DNA of 64,000 nucleotides from Morella rubra. Taxonomy: Eukaryota > Streptophyta > Magnoliopsida > Fagales > Myricaceae. Every line of letters begins with the position of its first letter. The stretch's first letter is position 1. A program made the position numbers and the translations under genes. Positions 36,512-48,802 of the stretch are shown here, piece by piece. The DNA lies in contig CM025856.1 in NCBI GenBank assembly GCA_003952965.2, forward strand, positions 11,757,023-11,821,022, read 5' to 3'. The notes under the pieces were generated by a model. The model worked only from the letters and a program-made list of their open reading frames with translations. It was not told the DNA's origin and did not search any database.

Positions 36512-37565
36512 TTTGCTGGAGTTGCTTTTTCAATTTTCAAATGCGTGTCTGCCTTTTTATACATGCTATACCGACGTGTCTGTTTGATCATGGCCTTCAT
36601 GGTTGTGTACTGGTCATCAATGTGACTTAATTTCTGACTTTAATTCATCTTGAATTTTCTTGAAGAGAAGCTTCGTTCACCCTCCACGATAAAGGGTACA
36701 TTCGTAATTTGGTTCGATTACGTACTTTTCTGTGGGCTCCGTGACTTTTTCGATTCGCTTGATCGTGGTTTGACGGGCATTGTTTCGGGGTTTTCAGAAG
36801 ATCTTTGATGCGCCTCATTTTGTACCTGGCTCCTATGCCATTTTTTTCCATACTATGCCACCTTACTATTCTGTGAAGTTTAATTGGCGTCGTTTCAGAC
36901 TTCTCAAAGAATCTCTTGAAATGAATGCTACGGGATGACTTATGTCCTTCTGATCTAGTTTGATGGCATAGCTCCTTGGTTGTCAATTGAAGACTTCGTG
37001 AGGATTTCTCACTAGTGTCTTCTAAGTGTCAGTATCGAGTAGTATTCAAGATTGATAAATCTTTTCCTCGAGACTAGTTTAAATTGTTTCATCGATGTCT
37101 GCGTTACATCGAAAGGAAGGTAGGGGAGCTGGTTAACTTCACCCATTTTGCTGGAGTTGCTTTTTCATTTTCAAATGCGTGTCTGCCTTTTTATACATGC
37201 TCTACCGACGTGTCTGTTTGATCATGGCCTTCACTGGTCATCTGTGACTTAATTTCTGACTTTAATTCTCTTGAATTTTCTTGAAGAGAAGCTTCGTTCA
37301 CCCTCCACGATAAAGGGTACATTCGTAATTTGGTTCGATTACGTACTTTTCTGTGGGCTCCGTGACTTTTTCGATTCGCTTGATCGTGGTTTGACGGGCA
37401 TTGTTTCGGGGTTTTCAGAAGATCTTTGATGCGCCTCATTTTGTACCTAGCTCCTATGCCTTTTGTTTTTTTCTTCATACTAGCTCTTATGAAGACCTTA
37501 CTATTCCTCATGACTGTTTAGTCGCGAGTTTAATTGGCGTCGTTTCAGACTTCTCAAAGAATCTC
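36163..37565. repeat. Local tandem duplication inside the gypsy element
   Basis: The block from CGGGATGACTTATGTCCTTC at about 36163 to 36925 is repeated from about 36926 to 37565 with several deletions. Shared landmarks include GAAGACTTCGTGAGGATTTC, GAAAGGAAGGTAGGGGAGCT and GGTTTGACGGGCATTGTTTC. It covers the start of F-box frame 2 and the space between it and the antisense ORF. Confidence 0.85.
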
Positions 37566-37869
37566 TTGAAATTGCACCTTTATTATGAGCATTTTGGTCA
37601 TTGGACTTCTATATTTTCATATATAGGGTTGCTTTTCCTCGGCTCATCAGTCCTTACGTCTTTTCTTGTTTTCCAAGCTTTCTCTTCTACTCTTTTGCTC
37701 ACTTTCTTTGTTCTCCCATTTGTTTCTTGCTTTCATACAATGATGTTGGACTGTCTTCGAACAATGTTGCTAAGGCCAGAAAGGTTCCGGAGTGACATGC
37801 TGGTAATTGGAGCCCTAGTAAGATGAAGCAACAGGATCTCGATTTCTTTCAAGCTAATTACCATTTTCC

Positions 37870-39480
37870 GTCGAGAACTCGCTTGCTTATTCCCCTGACA
37901 ACAATAAGGGGTGGCATAAGCGTGTTTTCTTTATGTCTGGTGTTGTGTGTGAGCTTTTTCCTAGCGAAACCTCAGGAGCCGATTCTTCCTTAAGCTGGGC
38001 ATTTGGCTCTGTTCCAGAGTCTTATAAGAGAGAGGTCCTGAGTCTTAATCGAGAAGAGCAGGCTCAGGCGGATAGTCTTAATGAGGTCGGTTGATTGAAA
38101 TTTCTCCTTTGTAAGGAGAACATTGAGGAATTTCTTGGTTATGCTCACTTTAGACTCTCTGGTAGGGTGAGTTCTTCTCCCAAAGTTAGGAAAGGTCCCT
38201 GTGATCGTGCTTCTCATGACGATTCTAGGAGAGATTCTCCTCGCCTTTCTTTGGGCAGTGGTTCTTCTAAGTAGAGGCATTCTCATGAGGTCAAGGGTTT
38301 TTCCCGCCATTCTACTTCTAAGCAGAGGATAGTGTCTCCTCCCGTTCATTTTGATGCTGAGGAAGAGGAAGTTGAGGTTTCTTTGACTCGTACATCTTCA
38401 AAGCATGAAATCAATAGCGGTGAGTATTCTTCGTTGTAAATTTTTTTTTTCTTCCACTCGTTCATGGGCATGTTGTAATCCTATTGCTATTTTGCCGTGG
38501 TAGGTTCTAAGGATGCACCTCATGTATTTAGCCCTATTTCAGGGGTTCACACAGAGGTGACCAACTCGGAAGTGAGGGACATTCCTGAAGTGAGGGTTCC
38601 CTCCTCTAGTCCCTTGCTGGTAAGTCCTGTTCTCAGTGGGACTCCTTCACCTTTTGGAGATTTGGTGGGGGCCTCTTGTCAATTTGCTGTATTGGGGGAT
38701 GAGTCGTCTAGGACTCATGTTGTGGACCCTTCAGATGCTCCAGATGGCGATTTGCCTGATACCCCTATTGTGGGTCCCTCGGATGCCATTATTTTGTTTG
38801 ATTCCAATTTCGCAGGTCATTTAGATCTGTATAGAGCCAGGGCCATTTCCGAGGTAGGTCTCGCTTCAGGGCTTCTTCCCACGGGTTCTCTTGGAACAGC
38901 AACCTAGCTTGCTTGGGGCCTCTATTGCTGGTGGTTCGGGCGTATCTGGGCCTGTACTCGTTGGTGAACCCAGTGTGCCTGTGGCTACTGTTGTTGGAGG
39001 ATCTGGATTGTCCTTATTTCCTTTGACTAAGGGCAAAGGAGTTGTCGTGCCTCTGGTTGATGAGCCGATTCTGGAGTCCTCCGAGGAGTCTGAATCTTCA
39101 CTTCCCTCTCCACATTTGATAGATTCTACCTGGCGTTCGAGGCCTTATGCCCATCCTTTTTTTGTTGAGGAGTTAGTGATTGGTGGAGGCTCGCCACGCT
39201 ATTTAGGAAGCTGCTGACTCTTTTGCTGCGGAGAAAAAGCAGATGGAGGAGACCCGTGCCACCCTTTCTCTTACTATCGAGAAGTTATCAGCAAGCCCCG
39301 ATTTCCCTGGTAATCCTGAGGTCTTAGTGTGTAAGAGTATTAGTGTGGCTATGACACATCTTCATATGGCTTATGAGCGAGAGGGGAGCCGCTTTAAAGT
39401 TTACAAGGAGGGTCGCGGCAAACTTATTTATTAAGAGCTTCTAGACAAGGCAGGAACTCGTTCTCTTGACCCTCCTCCTA
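37870..39480 (+). pseudogene. Antisense ORF (aORF) of a Tat-type element, spliced, degenerate
   Basis: Plus-strand frames run opposite to gag-pol, between integrase and the 3' LTR. An early word KRVFFMSGV resembles the plant 'putative gypsy type transposon' (Transposase_28/PMD-like) proteins. A Ser/Pro/Asp-rich middle follows, and then a charged helical end (AAEKKQMEETRATLSL). A GT-AG intron (38420-38503) joins in phase, completing a Gly codon. Stops at about 38094 and 38271 and a frame change near 38890 show decay. Antisense ORFs at this position are known in Tat-lineage elements; their function is not settled. Confidence 0.6.
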
Positions 39481-39762
39481 CAGAGGATTAAGCTTGTATA
39501 GAACTTCTGCCTGTTACTTTGAACTCCGTTGTATCTCTATATATTTGTAGTTTGATTTTGACATTCGAATTTTTTTAGTTTGATATTTGACTATCTTCCA
39601 TTCATTCTTTGCAGTGGCATTTGGTTATGCGACTGATATGGGCTATGTCTACTTTTTGCGATGGCCTTTGATTATTTATCTTGAGCTTTGTTTGTTTCCC
39701 ATAGTGGTCGCTGGCTGCATAATTTGTGTGAGTTCCTTTTTAATTCTTCAAGATTCTTGGGT

Positions 39763-40367
39763 TCGACTGGGAACCGTGGTTCTCTGAGGTCGTCTTGGGC
39801 GTGACTAGGAACCATAGTTCCCCAAAATCGTCTTTAGTACGACTAGGATCCAAGGTCATCTTAGATGTGACCGGGAACCGAAGTTCTCCAAAATTGTCTC
39901 AAGTGTGACTGAGAATTGGGGTTCTTCGAGGTTTTCTTAAATACGACAGTGAACCGTAGTTCTCCGAGATCATTTTAAGTGCGACTAGAAACCGGGGTTT
40001 TCCAAGATCATCTTAGGTGCGGTTGTGAACCAAGGGTTCTCCGAGGTCGTCTTTAGGTGCGTTGGGAACTTGAGTTCTCTAAGGTCTTCTTTTAGGTGCG
40101 ATTGGGAACCGGAGTTCTCCGAGGTCATTTTTAGGTGCGACTAGGAATCGAGGTTCTTCGAGGTCGTCTTTTTGGTGCGATTGGGAATCGTAGTTCTCTA
40201 AGATGGTCTCAGATGCGATTGAGAATCGAGGTCTCCAAGGTCTTCTTTAGGTGCGACTGAAAACCAGGATTCTTCGAGGTCATCTTAGGTGCAACTGAGA
40301 ACCATAGTTTTCAGAGGTTGTCTTTTGGGTGCGACTGGGAACCGTAGTTCTTCAAGATCATCTTAGG
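39763..40367. repeat. Minisatellite of about 16 diverged 38-40 bp units
   Basis: Repeating unit pattern: GTGCGACTGGGAACCGTAG, then TTCTCCGAGGTCGTCTTAG, about 16 times with substitutions and small indels. It lies in the 3' non-coding part of the gypsy element. Tat/Ogre-lineage elements are known for such variable tandem repeats, which can seed satellite DNA. Confidence 0.92.
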
Positions 40368-40559
40368 TAATCGTGATTTCTTGTGGTCATTGTTGTTGTC
40401 ATTCTACACTTGGTATTTGAAGAAAACTTCAGATTTTTCATTCATAGTAAATAGTGACGATAAACAAGACATAATAACGTAAGTGTAAACGTATAATCAT
40501 AGATAAAAGTGAAATATCTAGGGATGGTACTTTCTAAATTGTATTGAATTCCATGCGTG

Positions 40560-41472
40560 TTGCAGTGCTTTTCCTTGAAGATCCTCTAGATTGTACGTTC
40601 CCGGTCGTTTGGAACTGACGATGCAATATGGTCCTTCCTAGTTTGGGTGTAACTTGCCTCGCTGGGGATCTTTCATTCCGGGCAATATTTTCTTAAGCAC
40701 TAAATCTCCCAGAATGAAATGATGTGGCCTAACCTTGACATTATAGTAGTTAGCGATCTTCTGCTTGTAGGCTTCCATCTTGAGTCTTGCATCTTCTCTT
40801 CTTTATTACAGTAAGTCAAGATCTAACTTTCTTTCCTCTTCATTGTTTTCATGGGCAAAATTCATCACTCGAGGTGAGAGGGCTCCTATCTCAACTGGGA
40901 TCACTGCTTTGGTTCCGTAGGTGAGGGCGAAAGGGGTTTCCCCCCTTGGTGTTCTAACGGTAGTGTGGTACGCTCATGGTACTTCGGGCAATTCTTCTTC
41001 CCATAAACCCTTATGGTTGTCAAGCTTTGGTTTAATGATCTTTAGCAGTGATCGATTTGGCAAGCTCCACTTGCCCATTGGCTTGTGGGTAATACGGGGA
41101 TGAATAATGATTCTCAATCTTGAGTTTTGAACAAAAGTCTTGAAAGCTTTTATTTTCGAACTGTTTGCCGTTGTCAGTGATTATTGCTCGGGGTAATTTG
41201 AAGCGGCATACGATGTTCTTCCAGACGAATTTCCGAATGTTCGGCTCGGTGATCTTTGCCAGTGGTTCTGCTTTTACCCATTTGGTGAAATAATCGATAG
41301 TGTATATTAGGAACTTCAGCTATTTCCGTCCCAAAGGGAATGGGCCAAGGATGTCAATTCCCCATTGCACGAATGGGTATGGAACACCGATGATCGTCAT
41401 CTTTTTTACCGGGGTATTTATGATGTTGGCGAACCTTTGACATTTTTCGCATTTTCGTATCATTCCTTCGAC
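40560..41472 (-). pseudogene. Integrase (main part) of the gypsy element
   Basis: Minus-strand words in order: VEGMIRKCEKCQRFANI (end of the zinc-binding domain), WGIDILGPFPLGRK, IDYFTKWVKAEPLA, IITDNGKQFENKSF, SPYYPQANGQVELA (DDE core), then TPLALTYGTKAVIPVEIG and EGPYCIV (C-terminal GPY/F-like part). Several stops interrupt it. The first part of the zinc-binding domain is at about 46375-46560, split off by the hAT insertion. Confidence 0.82.
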
Positions 41473-41764
41473 CAGGGATGAAGCCGGGACTAGTCCTTAG
41501 GGGGCCAAATATAATTTTTGCTTGAAATTAAAAAATCCTAAAAGCGTAGGCAATAAATAAAATATTCAAATTTTCATTATAATCAAAATAAGGAACAAGC
41601 CAACAAGTAAAAGTCAAAATTTCATCAACTATGCTAATTGAACCCGAAGTTTCCTTCAACGAGTAAAAGTCATCAATTAACACATCACTATTAAAAACTT
41701 ATGCAATTTCTTTCTCAATGTAAACAACAAGTTAATCTGCAAGAAAGTCATCTTCCATCTTATT

Positions 41765-44700
41765 TCAAAGTCTTGTCTTGACAATTTTCATTACTGAAAA
41801 AACATGTTCAGTATTTGCAGTTGAAATTGGAAGACTTAAAACAAGTTGAATCAATCTTTTAACCAAATAATAAACTTCTGTCTTCCTAATTTTTACCAAT
41901 GCTTGACACAAATCAGAAATGATGGACAAGTTCTGTAACTTTTGATGATGATGCACCTCGTACTTGAAGTGTTGCAACTGAAATCTCAAAAGAGTTCTTT
42001 TTTGCTCATTAAAATCTCCAGGGTAAAATTTCTCTATAAGACTGCATATCTTGTCAATATCGAATGATTGATAATCATTTCTAGGATCCAAAGAAGCACT
42101 AAGAGTAAGAAGCTCCATTGCCTTCTCATTAAACCTGCTATTTAACTCTTGCAATTGAGAATCTATAGTAGCAGTAAATATGTTTATTCGATAGTGGTGC
42201 TCTACTGTGACTTGTTCTTGTTGATGGCACTTACTACGATTTACAGTAAAATGAGCATTCATATCTGGAATTTCAATAGCATGTTGTTTACAAAATAATG
42301 ACACATTCTCAAGTAATGCATCCTAACCATTATCTCCTAGTTTCTGAATAAGTACTTTTGTGCTTGATATAAGATTCATAGCATTCAAAATGTCTTGAGA
42401 TTTTTGTTGCAAAGATTGACAAAGAATATCAGTGATCCCCATAATTTCCTTAATCAAGTGCAAGATAAATACAAACTCAAAGGATGTTAGTGCATCATAA
42501 GTTGTAGAAGCATCTCCACGTTGAGCATAAGATGTCCCTTCATCAACAATGGTTTGTAAGACCGAAAAAGCTGGGCCAAATAATCTTATTACACTACAAA
42601 CTGAGTGAAAATGAGACCCCATTGACTAACTCCAGCTCGTTGTAGTGTTCAAATTTGATTAAGTCGCCTCAAGTTCATCCATAGCAATCAAATTTGTAAT
42701 TTCTTGCCTGAGCAGCCTGTAACTCATCATTACATTTGCAAGAACCTCCAATACTATTAACAATAAAGCTTAACTTCGAGAAAAATTGATGAACAACAAT
42801 GAGATGCTGCAATCAAAGCTAGTTGGAGCCTATGTGCCAAGCAGTGTACATAATATGCGTAAGGATAATCTTGAAGAAATAAAGCTCCAGCATATTAAAG
42901 TTGTTCAATATCTTGATTGAAGTCCTTTATATCCAGCTCTCAAGCCATTTGCATCCATAGCAATTTGCAAAATTTGAATTGCATTTCGTATTTCAGTTGC
43001 CTGAGAAGCCTGTAACTCATCATTATTTTGCAAGAACCTCCAATAAGAAATAAAGCTTAATTCGAGAAAAATATCCGCTTCTCTTCTGCAATCTTTCCTA
43101 GTTGGAGCCATTGTGTGCTAATAATGGATAAAAAATCCTTCCCATTCCAATCATCTTCATATTACTCGATCCTTGAATAAAATGTTGAGGTTGTGATAAG
43201 ATAGAAAACTAGATATCTCCTTATTGAGAGTTGAGGCAGTAGTATCCTTTACATGTAATGTCCATAAAGTGCTCCCTTATAAATCCTTTTTTTTTGTTAA
43301 TAAATCTAAAAACAATAGCCATTTGCTCTCGTTTGGACTCGTCTCGAGCTTCATCAACAAGGATACAAAACTTTGCATCAAATTTCATCACGAATTGCAT
43401 TTCGTACATTTCTTGCAAAAATATGCAAATCTCTTTCTGAATTGTTGATATGTATATTTAGAATTCTGTGAAGCATTTTCCAAAAGAACTTCACCAACAT
43501 CTTCATTATCCGAGGCCAAAAGTTTTATTATCTCAATAAATTTACCTCGAGTTTGGAGATCATACTTTAATCACGTCCTCTGAAAGCACATGCCTGAAAT
43601 TTTAGCCATCAAATAGAATCTATCAGGCCTTAAGCTGAAGTCGATTGTTCAAGACTTGTTGTGTAGTTTGTCGGTGCATAACTTTATCAATATGATTCGA
43701 CTGGTTCATCAAGTCTTTACATGCTTTGATAGAAACATTATGCGGTGAAGAAAAATCTCTTCCCACTTGAGCCAAAAAAGCACAATCTCTTCCATTATTA
43801 ACCTTCTTCCAATTTCAAAAACTTTCTACCATAAATGCACTTGAACCAGGATGTCCAAGAGATTTATTATTGAAAAGATAGCATGGAAGATAATAGGCAG
43901 CATCTTTTGCTGGAGAATATTCCAACCAATCAGGGAATAACTTGAACCATTCTGATTGAAATCTATGAGGATGATCAGTCTTTCCAAAAAGTGGATATTT
44001 TTCCATAAGATATTGATATAGACTGGCTTTGATGTATACCTTCCTTATTTCATCACGTTGTTTGATAGGATAATGTGGCTTTTAGTCATAATCAATATTT
44101 TGATGATAACAATAGAAGTAATTGAAATGTGAAGCAAAGAAGATCCAAAATGAGCACGAGTGATCAAGCAACATCCCCTTCAATGGAAGTGCTCTTAAAG
44201 TGAAGATTCAAGTTGCTAGGGTAACTTTTGTAACTCTAGACTTCATCTTTAATAAGGATTTGAATCACACACTTGCATATTTCTTCAAAATTTGCATAAA
44301 CCGTTTTACCACTTTTTTTTGAATATTAAAAATGTTTTAATGGCTTCAAATTATCCAAATTAAACTCTCAAACCTTTTGTATACTTATGGGAAGTTAGTG
44401 TTTAAAATTGAGTATTTTAAGTTAGTTAAATTCGTGATTTTTAAATCAACCGGATCATATGCTTAAATTGAGAGGTCGACCGGCTGGTGAAGCGGTCGAA
44501 TGGTCTTCGACTGCTTGGTATAGCGGTCAATCGGTTTGTTTTAAAAAGAAAAATAGAGCTATTTTGATTTGACTTTATGACCGTTGGGGTTACATAAACC
44601 TTCAGTGGTCGACCGGATCATGTAGCGGTCGACTGACTCGTCGTGAATTCTTGACAGATCGACTCCTAACGGCTATTTTTCCTATAAGGCCTATATAAAG

Positions 44701-45676
44701 CCAACAAACTGAACGACCAAAATCATTTTACCAAGGCTAAGAGTGATAAAAAAAACTTTCAATCCTTGTTCAAACATCATTCACACATAATCAATACTTT
44801 CACATCCTTATTATTGTGTGAAGCCTAAGAGATAGAAATTTCTCATTGTAACATCTACTCCATCATGGAAGTTTTAGTGGGCATTTTCGTTCATCCCCAT
44901 ACACTTCTAAGAGAGTGATTCTCTTGTTTCCTTTTGGTAAGGGTTGTTCATCAAAAGAAGGAGTTTTCGTTCATCCCTAAGAGAGTGATTCTCTTGTTTC
45001 CTTTTGGTAAGGGTTGTTCATCAAAAGAAAGAGTTTGGAGAGGTTTGTTCTCAAACTCGTTCTTGAGGCTTGAAGAGGTGTTTCTCAAGCTCAAGTGTAA
45101 GAAAACCTTTCCCTTGGTTGAAGAGAGCATAATGGAGAAACCTTAAGGCTCGGTAAAGGAGCTTGAAGGGTGGATGTAGGCGGGTTTGCCGAACCACCTA
45201 AAAATCTTGTGTTTGCTTCTCTTCCTTTATCTCCTTACATTGTGCTACTAGTTTCTTGTTCTAAGTTTTATTTCCATATTTGAATTGCAATTTATATTCT
45301 TGTGTTTAATCTTTTATTGCAATTGTTTCTCTTTGTGGGACTTGTAGCTAGCAAACATTTTCTAAAGGGTAAGTTCGAAAAAGTTTTGAAACCCAATTCA
45401 CCCCCCTTTTGGGTTGCCTTAATCCTAGGATTTACAAATAATCTCATATTTGAGAGCGTAAACCAGGGTCACAAAAGTAGATAAATCAACTTCTTCATAT
45501 TGAGCTCTAGGTGTATCACTTTCTTCTGGTCGAGCTCTAGGTGCAATATTTTCTTCAGGTTCAATTTCAACTCTAGGTACTTTAGGAGAACATTGAGTAG
45601 TTTCTACTTATTCAGCTTGTGAAGTATCAATTTCTTTTCTCTTGAAAAAGAAATCAATACTTTTTTGCCTACTCAT
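41765..45676 (-). pseudogene. TTF-type (ZMYM1-like) hAT transposase, broken
   Basis: Minus-strand pieces in order: MSRQKSIDFFFKRK (start at 45676, stop within 25 codons), DPGLRSQI next to the solo LTR, then the TTF-like domain DWLEYSPAKDAAYYLPCYLF (about 43890-43950), FCILVDEARDESKREQ (about 43370), [18 protein letters not shown] (42620), and the C-terminal dimerization part LPISTANTEHVFSVMKIVKT (41770-41830). Stops, frameshifts and a duplicated patch (42680-43110) break it. This family is widespread in plants; no activity is expected. Confidence 0.8.
44074..45436 (+). mobile_element. Copia-type solo LTR 1, inside the hAT element
   Basis: 1,363 bp, starting TGTGGCTTTTAGTC and ending CTAGGATTTACA. 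Flanks GATAA and AATAA are a one-mismatch 5-bp target duplication, and the transposase frame resumes when the insert is removed (RSQI, DY, PIKQ). It is the inverse of the element at 50336-51585. An internal tandem copy of about 60 bases (44917 and 44980, TGATTCTCTTGTTTCC) makes it longer. The sequence TTGATGATAACA at the start and CACCCCCCTTTTGGGTTGC near the end resemble Copia (SIRE/Maximus-like) LTRs. Confidence 0.75.
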
Positions 45677-46374
45677 ATATACAACCTAAATTGACAATAT
45701 ATAAGTAAGCAATATGACACATAAATTATTGATAAAGGCATAAAGAAATTTTAATATCTAGCTAAATTAAAGAGGCAAAAATCACAACAAACAAATTTTT
45801 TCTTTGTTTATCACATATAAACACAGCGCACTAATATTTTAATTAGATAACAATAATTAAATGTAATAATGTTGAGAATTCTAACCTTGAAAAGGAATTT
45901 GCGATTTTTTGTATATGGGGCAAAATAGTAGGGAGAGAGAGAGAGAGAGATGAAAATTGGGGAGATAAGGAGAGAAAATCTGTGAAGGTAAGAGTGTAAA
46001 TTGTGAGAGGCAGGAAGAGAGAAAAATTAGAGAAAATTTAGAGGCAGCCGTAGAAACAACAAAAATCTAGGAGAGGAAGAAGAGATCGTGTGAGAGAAGA
46101 AAAAAGAGAGGAGGAAACGATAGAAAATAGGTGGAAGGCAGCTAAAGAGAGGGAAAAAAATATTTTACATAGGTAGCTGCTCTCTACCATTACCTGCATT
46201 GGGGGCATCGGGAATTACTTTTATGCTTAGTTTTTTACAACATAGCCCCTGGGGGCCGGTAGGGAGGCCGCAGGGTCGTCTGCCAGGGCAGGGTGCATCG
46301 CCCAGCAGCTTCTTACTTTTTTCTAGGACCCATTACTGCTAATGCTTCTAGATTTTCCTACTGGCCCCCCAAAT

Positions 46375-46560
46375 CCTCCACTAGGTAGCTAGCATCGGCT
46401 TGCATCCAGAAGAATCCAGCTCGAATGACTTTTTGATTCTTGACCCTAAATGATTTTCACAAATCCCTTCGTACTTCCCAAAGTGCGTAGTCTGCATCTC
46501 AGGTTCCGAGGCAACGCAACATTGGTTTGTAAAGACTTCAGCATATAGATTTCCATCTAT
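46375..46560 (-). pseudogene. Integrase N-terminal fragment of the gypsy element
   Basis: Minus-strand words GICENHLGSR, ELDSSGCK and ASYLV are spread over two frames and correspond to the HHCC zinc-binding region, here separated from the rest of integrase by the hAT insertion. Confidence 0.65.
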
Positions 46561-46699
46561 GATAGTATATTGCGGCGCTATCCTTCTGAACTTCTGGAGT
46601 TATTGCTTGTTAACCCCAGGATCCTATTCTCTCAGCATTTTCATAATTGGGAATCGTTGATCTTCTAGTTTTATCTCATCAATTGTCTGGATTTTAGAT

Positions 46700-47720
46700 A
46701 CGACTCCTGTGGATTGTACGGTTTCTCGTCCCTTGAACATCTTGGCTGATCTTGACACCTCGGTTGCTAAAGCATTATCTTGGGAGTTTGATCTCGAGGA
46801 ATATGCTGGATCTCAATAGTTTCGAAATGTTTCTTTATCTTCAGTGTACGCTTTAGATAAGCTGTCATTCTTTCATCTCTGGCTTCGAAATTTCTTGTGA
46901 CTTGTCCTACTACCAGTTGAGAGTTCGAGTGTATGTTGCTATGCTTTCCTCCTAGGAGTTATGTTGTGAGGAGGCCCGCAATAAAGGCTTCGTACTCTGC
47001 TTCATTATTTGTGGGGGGATATCCCAATTTGATTCCGAATTCAATTCATTCTTCCTAGGGTATCTCAATAACTACCCCCACACCTCCTGCTTCACGTTTG
47101 GATGATCCTTCTACATGAATTTGCCATGGTTCTAGTTTGGAAGTTTCTTTTGGGGATATTGATGTTGTGAATTTTGTGACATAGTAGGCTACTGCTTGTA
47201 CCTTGATCGCAGTTTCGAGGTCGGTATTCGATGTCGAATTCTCCGCGCTCTACAGACTATTTGACTAATCTTCCTGACACGTTAGGCTTTCCCAGGGTTT
47301 GTTGTAGTGGTTAATCCGTCACAATAACTATGGGATGAGCCTGGAAGTATGGCCTTAATTTTCTTGCCGAGATGATGATAGCCAATGCTAGTTTGTCAAT
47401 GTCGGGATATCGAGGTTCGGCTCCTTGCAATGCCTTACTTACATAGTATACCGGTCGTTAGATACCATTGTCATCTCGTATGAGTGTTGCGCTTATTGTT
47501 GCGTCCGAGATAGCAACGTAGAGATAAAGGGTTTCTCCTGATATCGGGGAACTTAGAGTGGAGGATTTGTTAGGTATTTCTTTAATTCCTAGAAGGCTGC
47601 TTGACATTCTTTTGTCCACTCGAAGGCTTTCTGAAGTGTCTTGAAGAAAGGTAAACATTTATCTGTAGCGCGATCGACGAATCTATTGAGTGCTGCTATT
47701 CATCCTGTGAGTTGTTGCAA
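46700..47720 (-). pseudogene. RT connection and RNase H of the gypsy element
   Basis: Minus-strand words: SGETLYLYVAISDATISATL and LIRDDNGI (RT/RNase H connection), VYYVSKALQGAEPRYPDIDK, then an RNase H-like WQIHVEGSSKREAGGVGVVI and NNEAEYEAFIAGL. Stops occur between them. It fits between RT and integrase in the expected pol order. Confidence 0.8.
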
Positions 47721-47739
47721 CTCCTTGATATTCTTCGGT

Positions 47740-48420
47740 GGTTGCATATTTAAGATGACCTTTGATTTTTTTTGGGTTGGTTTCGATTCCTCGTTAGGAT
47801 AAAAGGAATCCCAAGAATTTTCTCAAAGAGACACCAAATGCGCATTTTGCTGGGTTCAAGCGCATCTTATATGCCCGAAGTACGTCGAAAGCTTCAGCAA
47901 GATCTGTGACACGGTTCGTCGATTCTCGCATCTTGACTAATAGATCGTTTACGTAGACCACCATATTACACCCTATTTGTTTTCAAAACATCAAGTTGAC
48001 CAATCTCTAGTACGTTGCTCCTGCATTCTTCAAATCGAAGGGCATTACTAGGTAGCAATAAGTTTCTCGGTTTGTTGTAAACAAGGTGCATTCTTGGTCT
48101 AGTGTATGCATATTGATTTGGTTGTATCCTGAGAAGGCATCCATGAAGCTCAAGAGTTGATGTCCAACTATTTAATCTACCAACGAATCAATCCTTGGGA
48201 GTGGATAGCAGTCCTTTGGTCAGACTTTATTTAAATCGGCATAGTCCACACACATTTCCCATTTCCCATTTGCCTTCTTTACCATAACTACATTTGCCAG
48301 CCAACTCGGGTAATCGACTTCCTTGATGAATCCTGATCGAACTAGCTTTCCGGCCTCTTCTTTGATTTCTTGACTTCTTTCAGAGGCAAAATTCTTTTAC
48401 GTTGTATGACCGGTTTGACT
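47740..48420 (-). pseudogene. Reverse transcriptase of the gypsy element
   Basis: Minus-strand words CVDYADLNKV, PKDCYPLPRIDSLVD, LLSFMDAFSGYNQI, YCYLVMPFDLKNAGATY and VVYVNDLLVK give the RT palm in order. The catalytic YVDD is changed to YVND, and at least four in-frame stops are present, so it is inactive. The LNK-PKD-YPLPRID style and FMDAFSGYNQI are typical of Ty3/gypsy. Confidence 0.87.
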
Positions 48421-48802
48421 ACGGGATGTATATTCAGCTTGTGGGTAATGACTTTTATCAATACTCGGCATGTCTTCATGTGACTAGACGAAGACTTCGC
48501 TATTTGCTCTTAGGAACTCCATGAGAATTTTTTTTGATTCTTAGGGCAAGTTGGTCCTGATTTTGACCGTTCATTCCTTTGAATCTTCCGAGAGCGGTAG
48601 TTCTTCTAGGGGCTCCATCGGTTGTGCTCACAGTTCTTCCTAATGTTCTATGGCCATTGTCTCTTCAGTCATCTGGGTATCTGACAAATAACATCTTCTG
48701 GTCTGCTCTTGGTCTCCTTTCACTTCTCTGATCCCAACTTTGGTTAATTTTCATTTTTAAATGGTGGGTAGACACTACGACTTTAAATTTGTTCAAAGTC
48801 GT

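Larger units (their letters stand above)
41473..46374 (-). mobile_element. hAT element inserted in the gypsy integrase
   Basis: Inserted between integrase words ASYLV and EGMIRKCEKC. The left end is CAGGGATGAAGCCGGGACTA, a hAT-type terminus. The right end is degraded. Flanks CCTTCGAC (left) and CCTCCAC (right) fit a worn 8-bp target duplication. It contains a TTF-type transposase gene and a purine-rich segment (45900-46150), and itself carries a solo LTR (44074-45436). Confidence 0.75.

Noticed and set aside
39763-40367. Regular repeats considered as a CRISPR array
   Set aside because: Units are contiguous, diverged and without spacers, and the context is a plant retrotransposon. It is a minisatellite.
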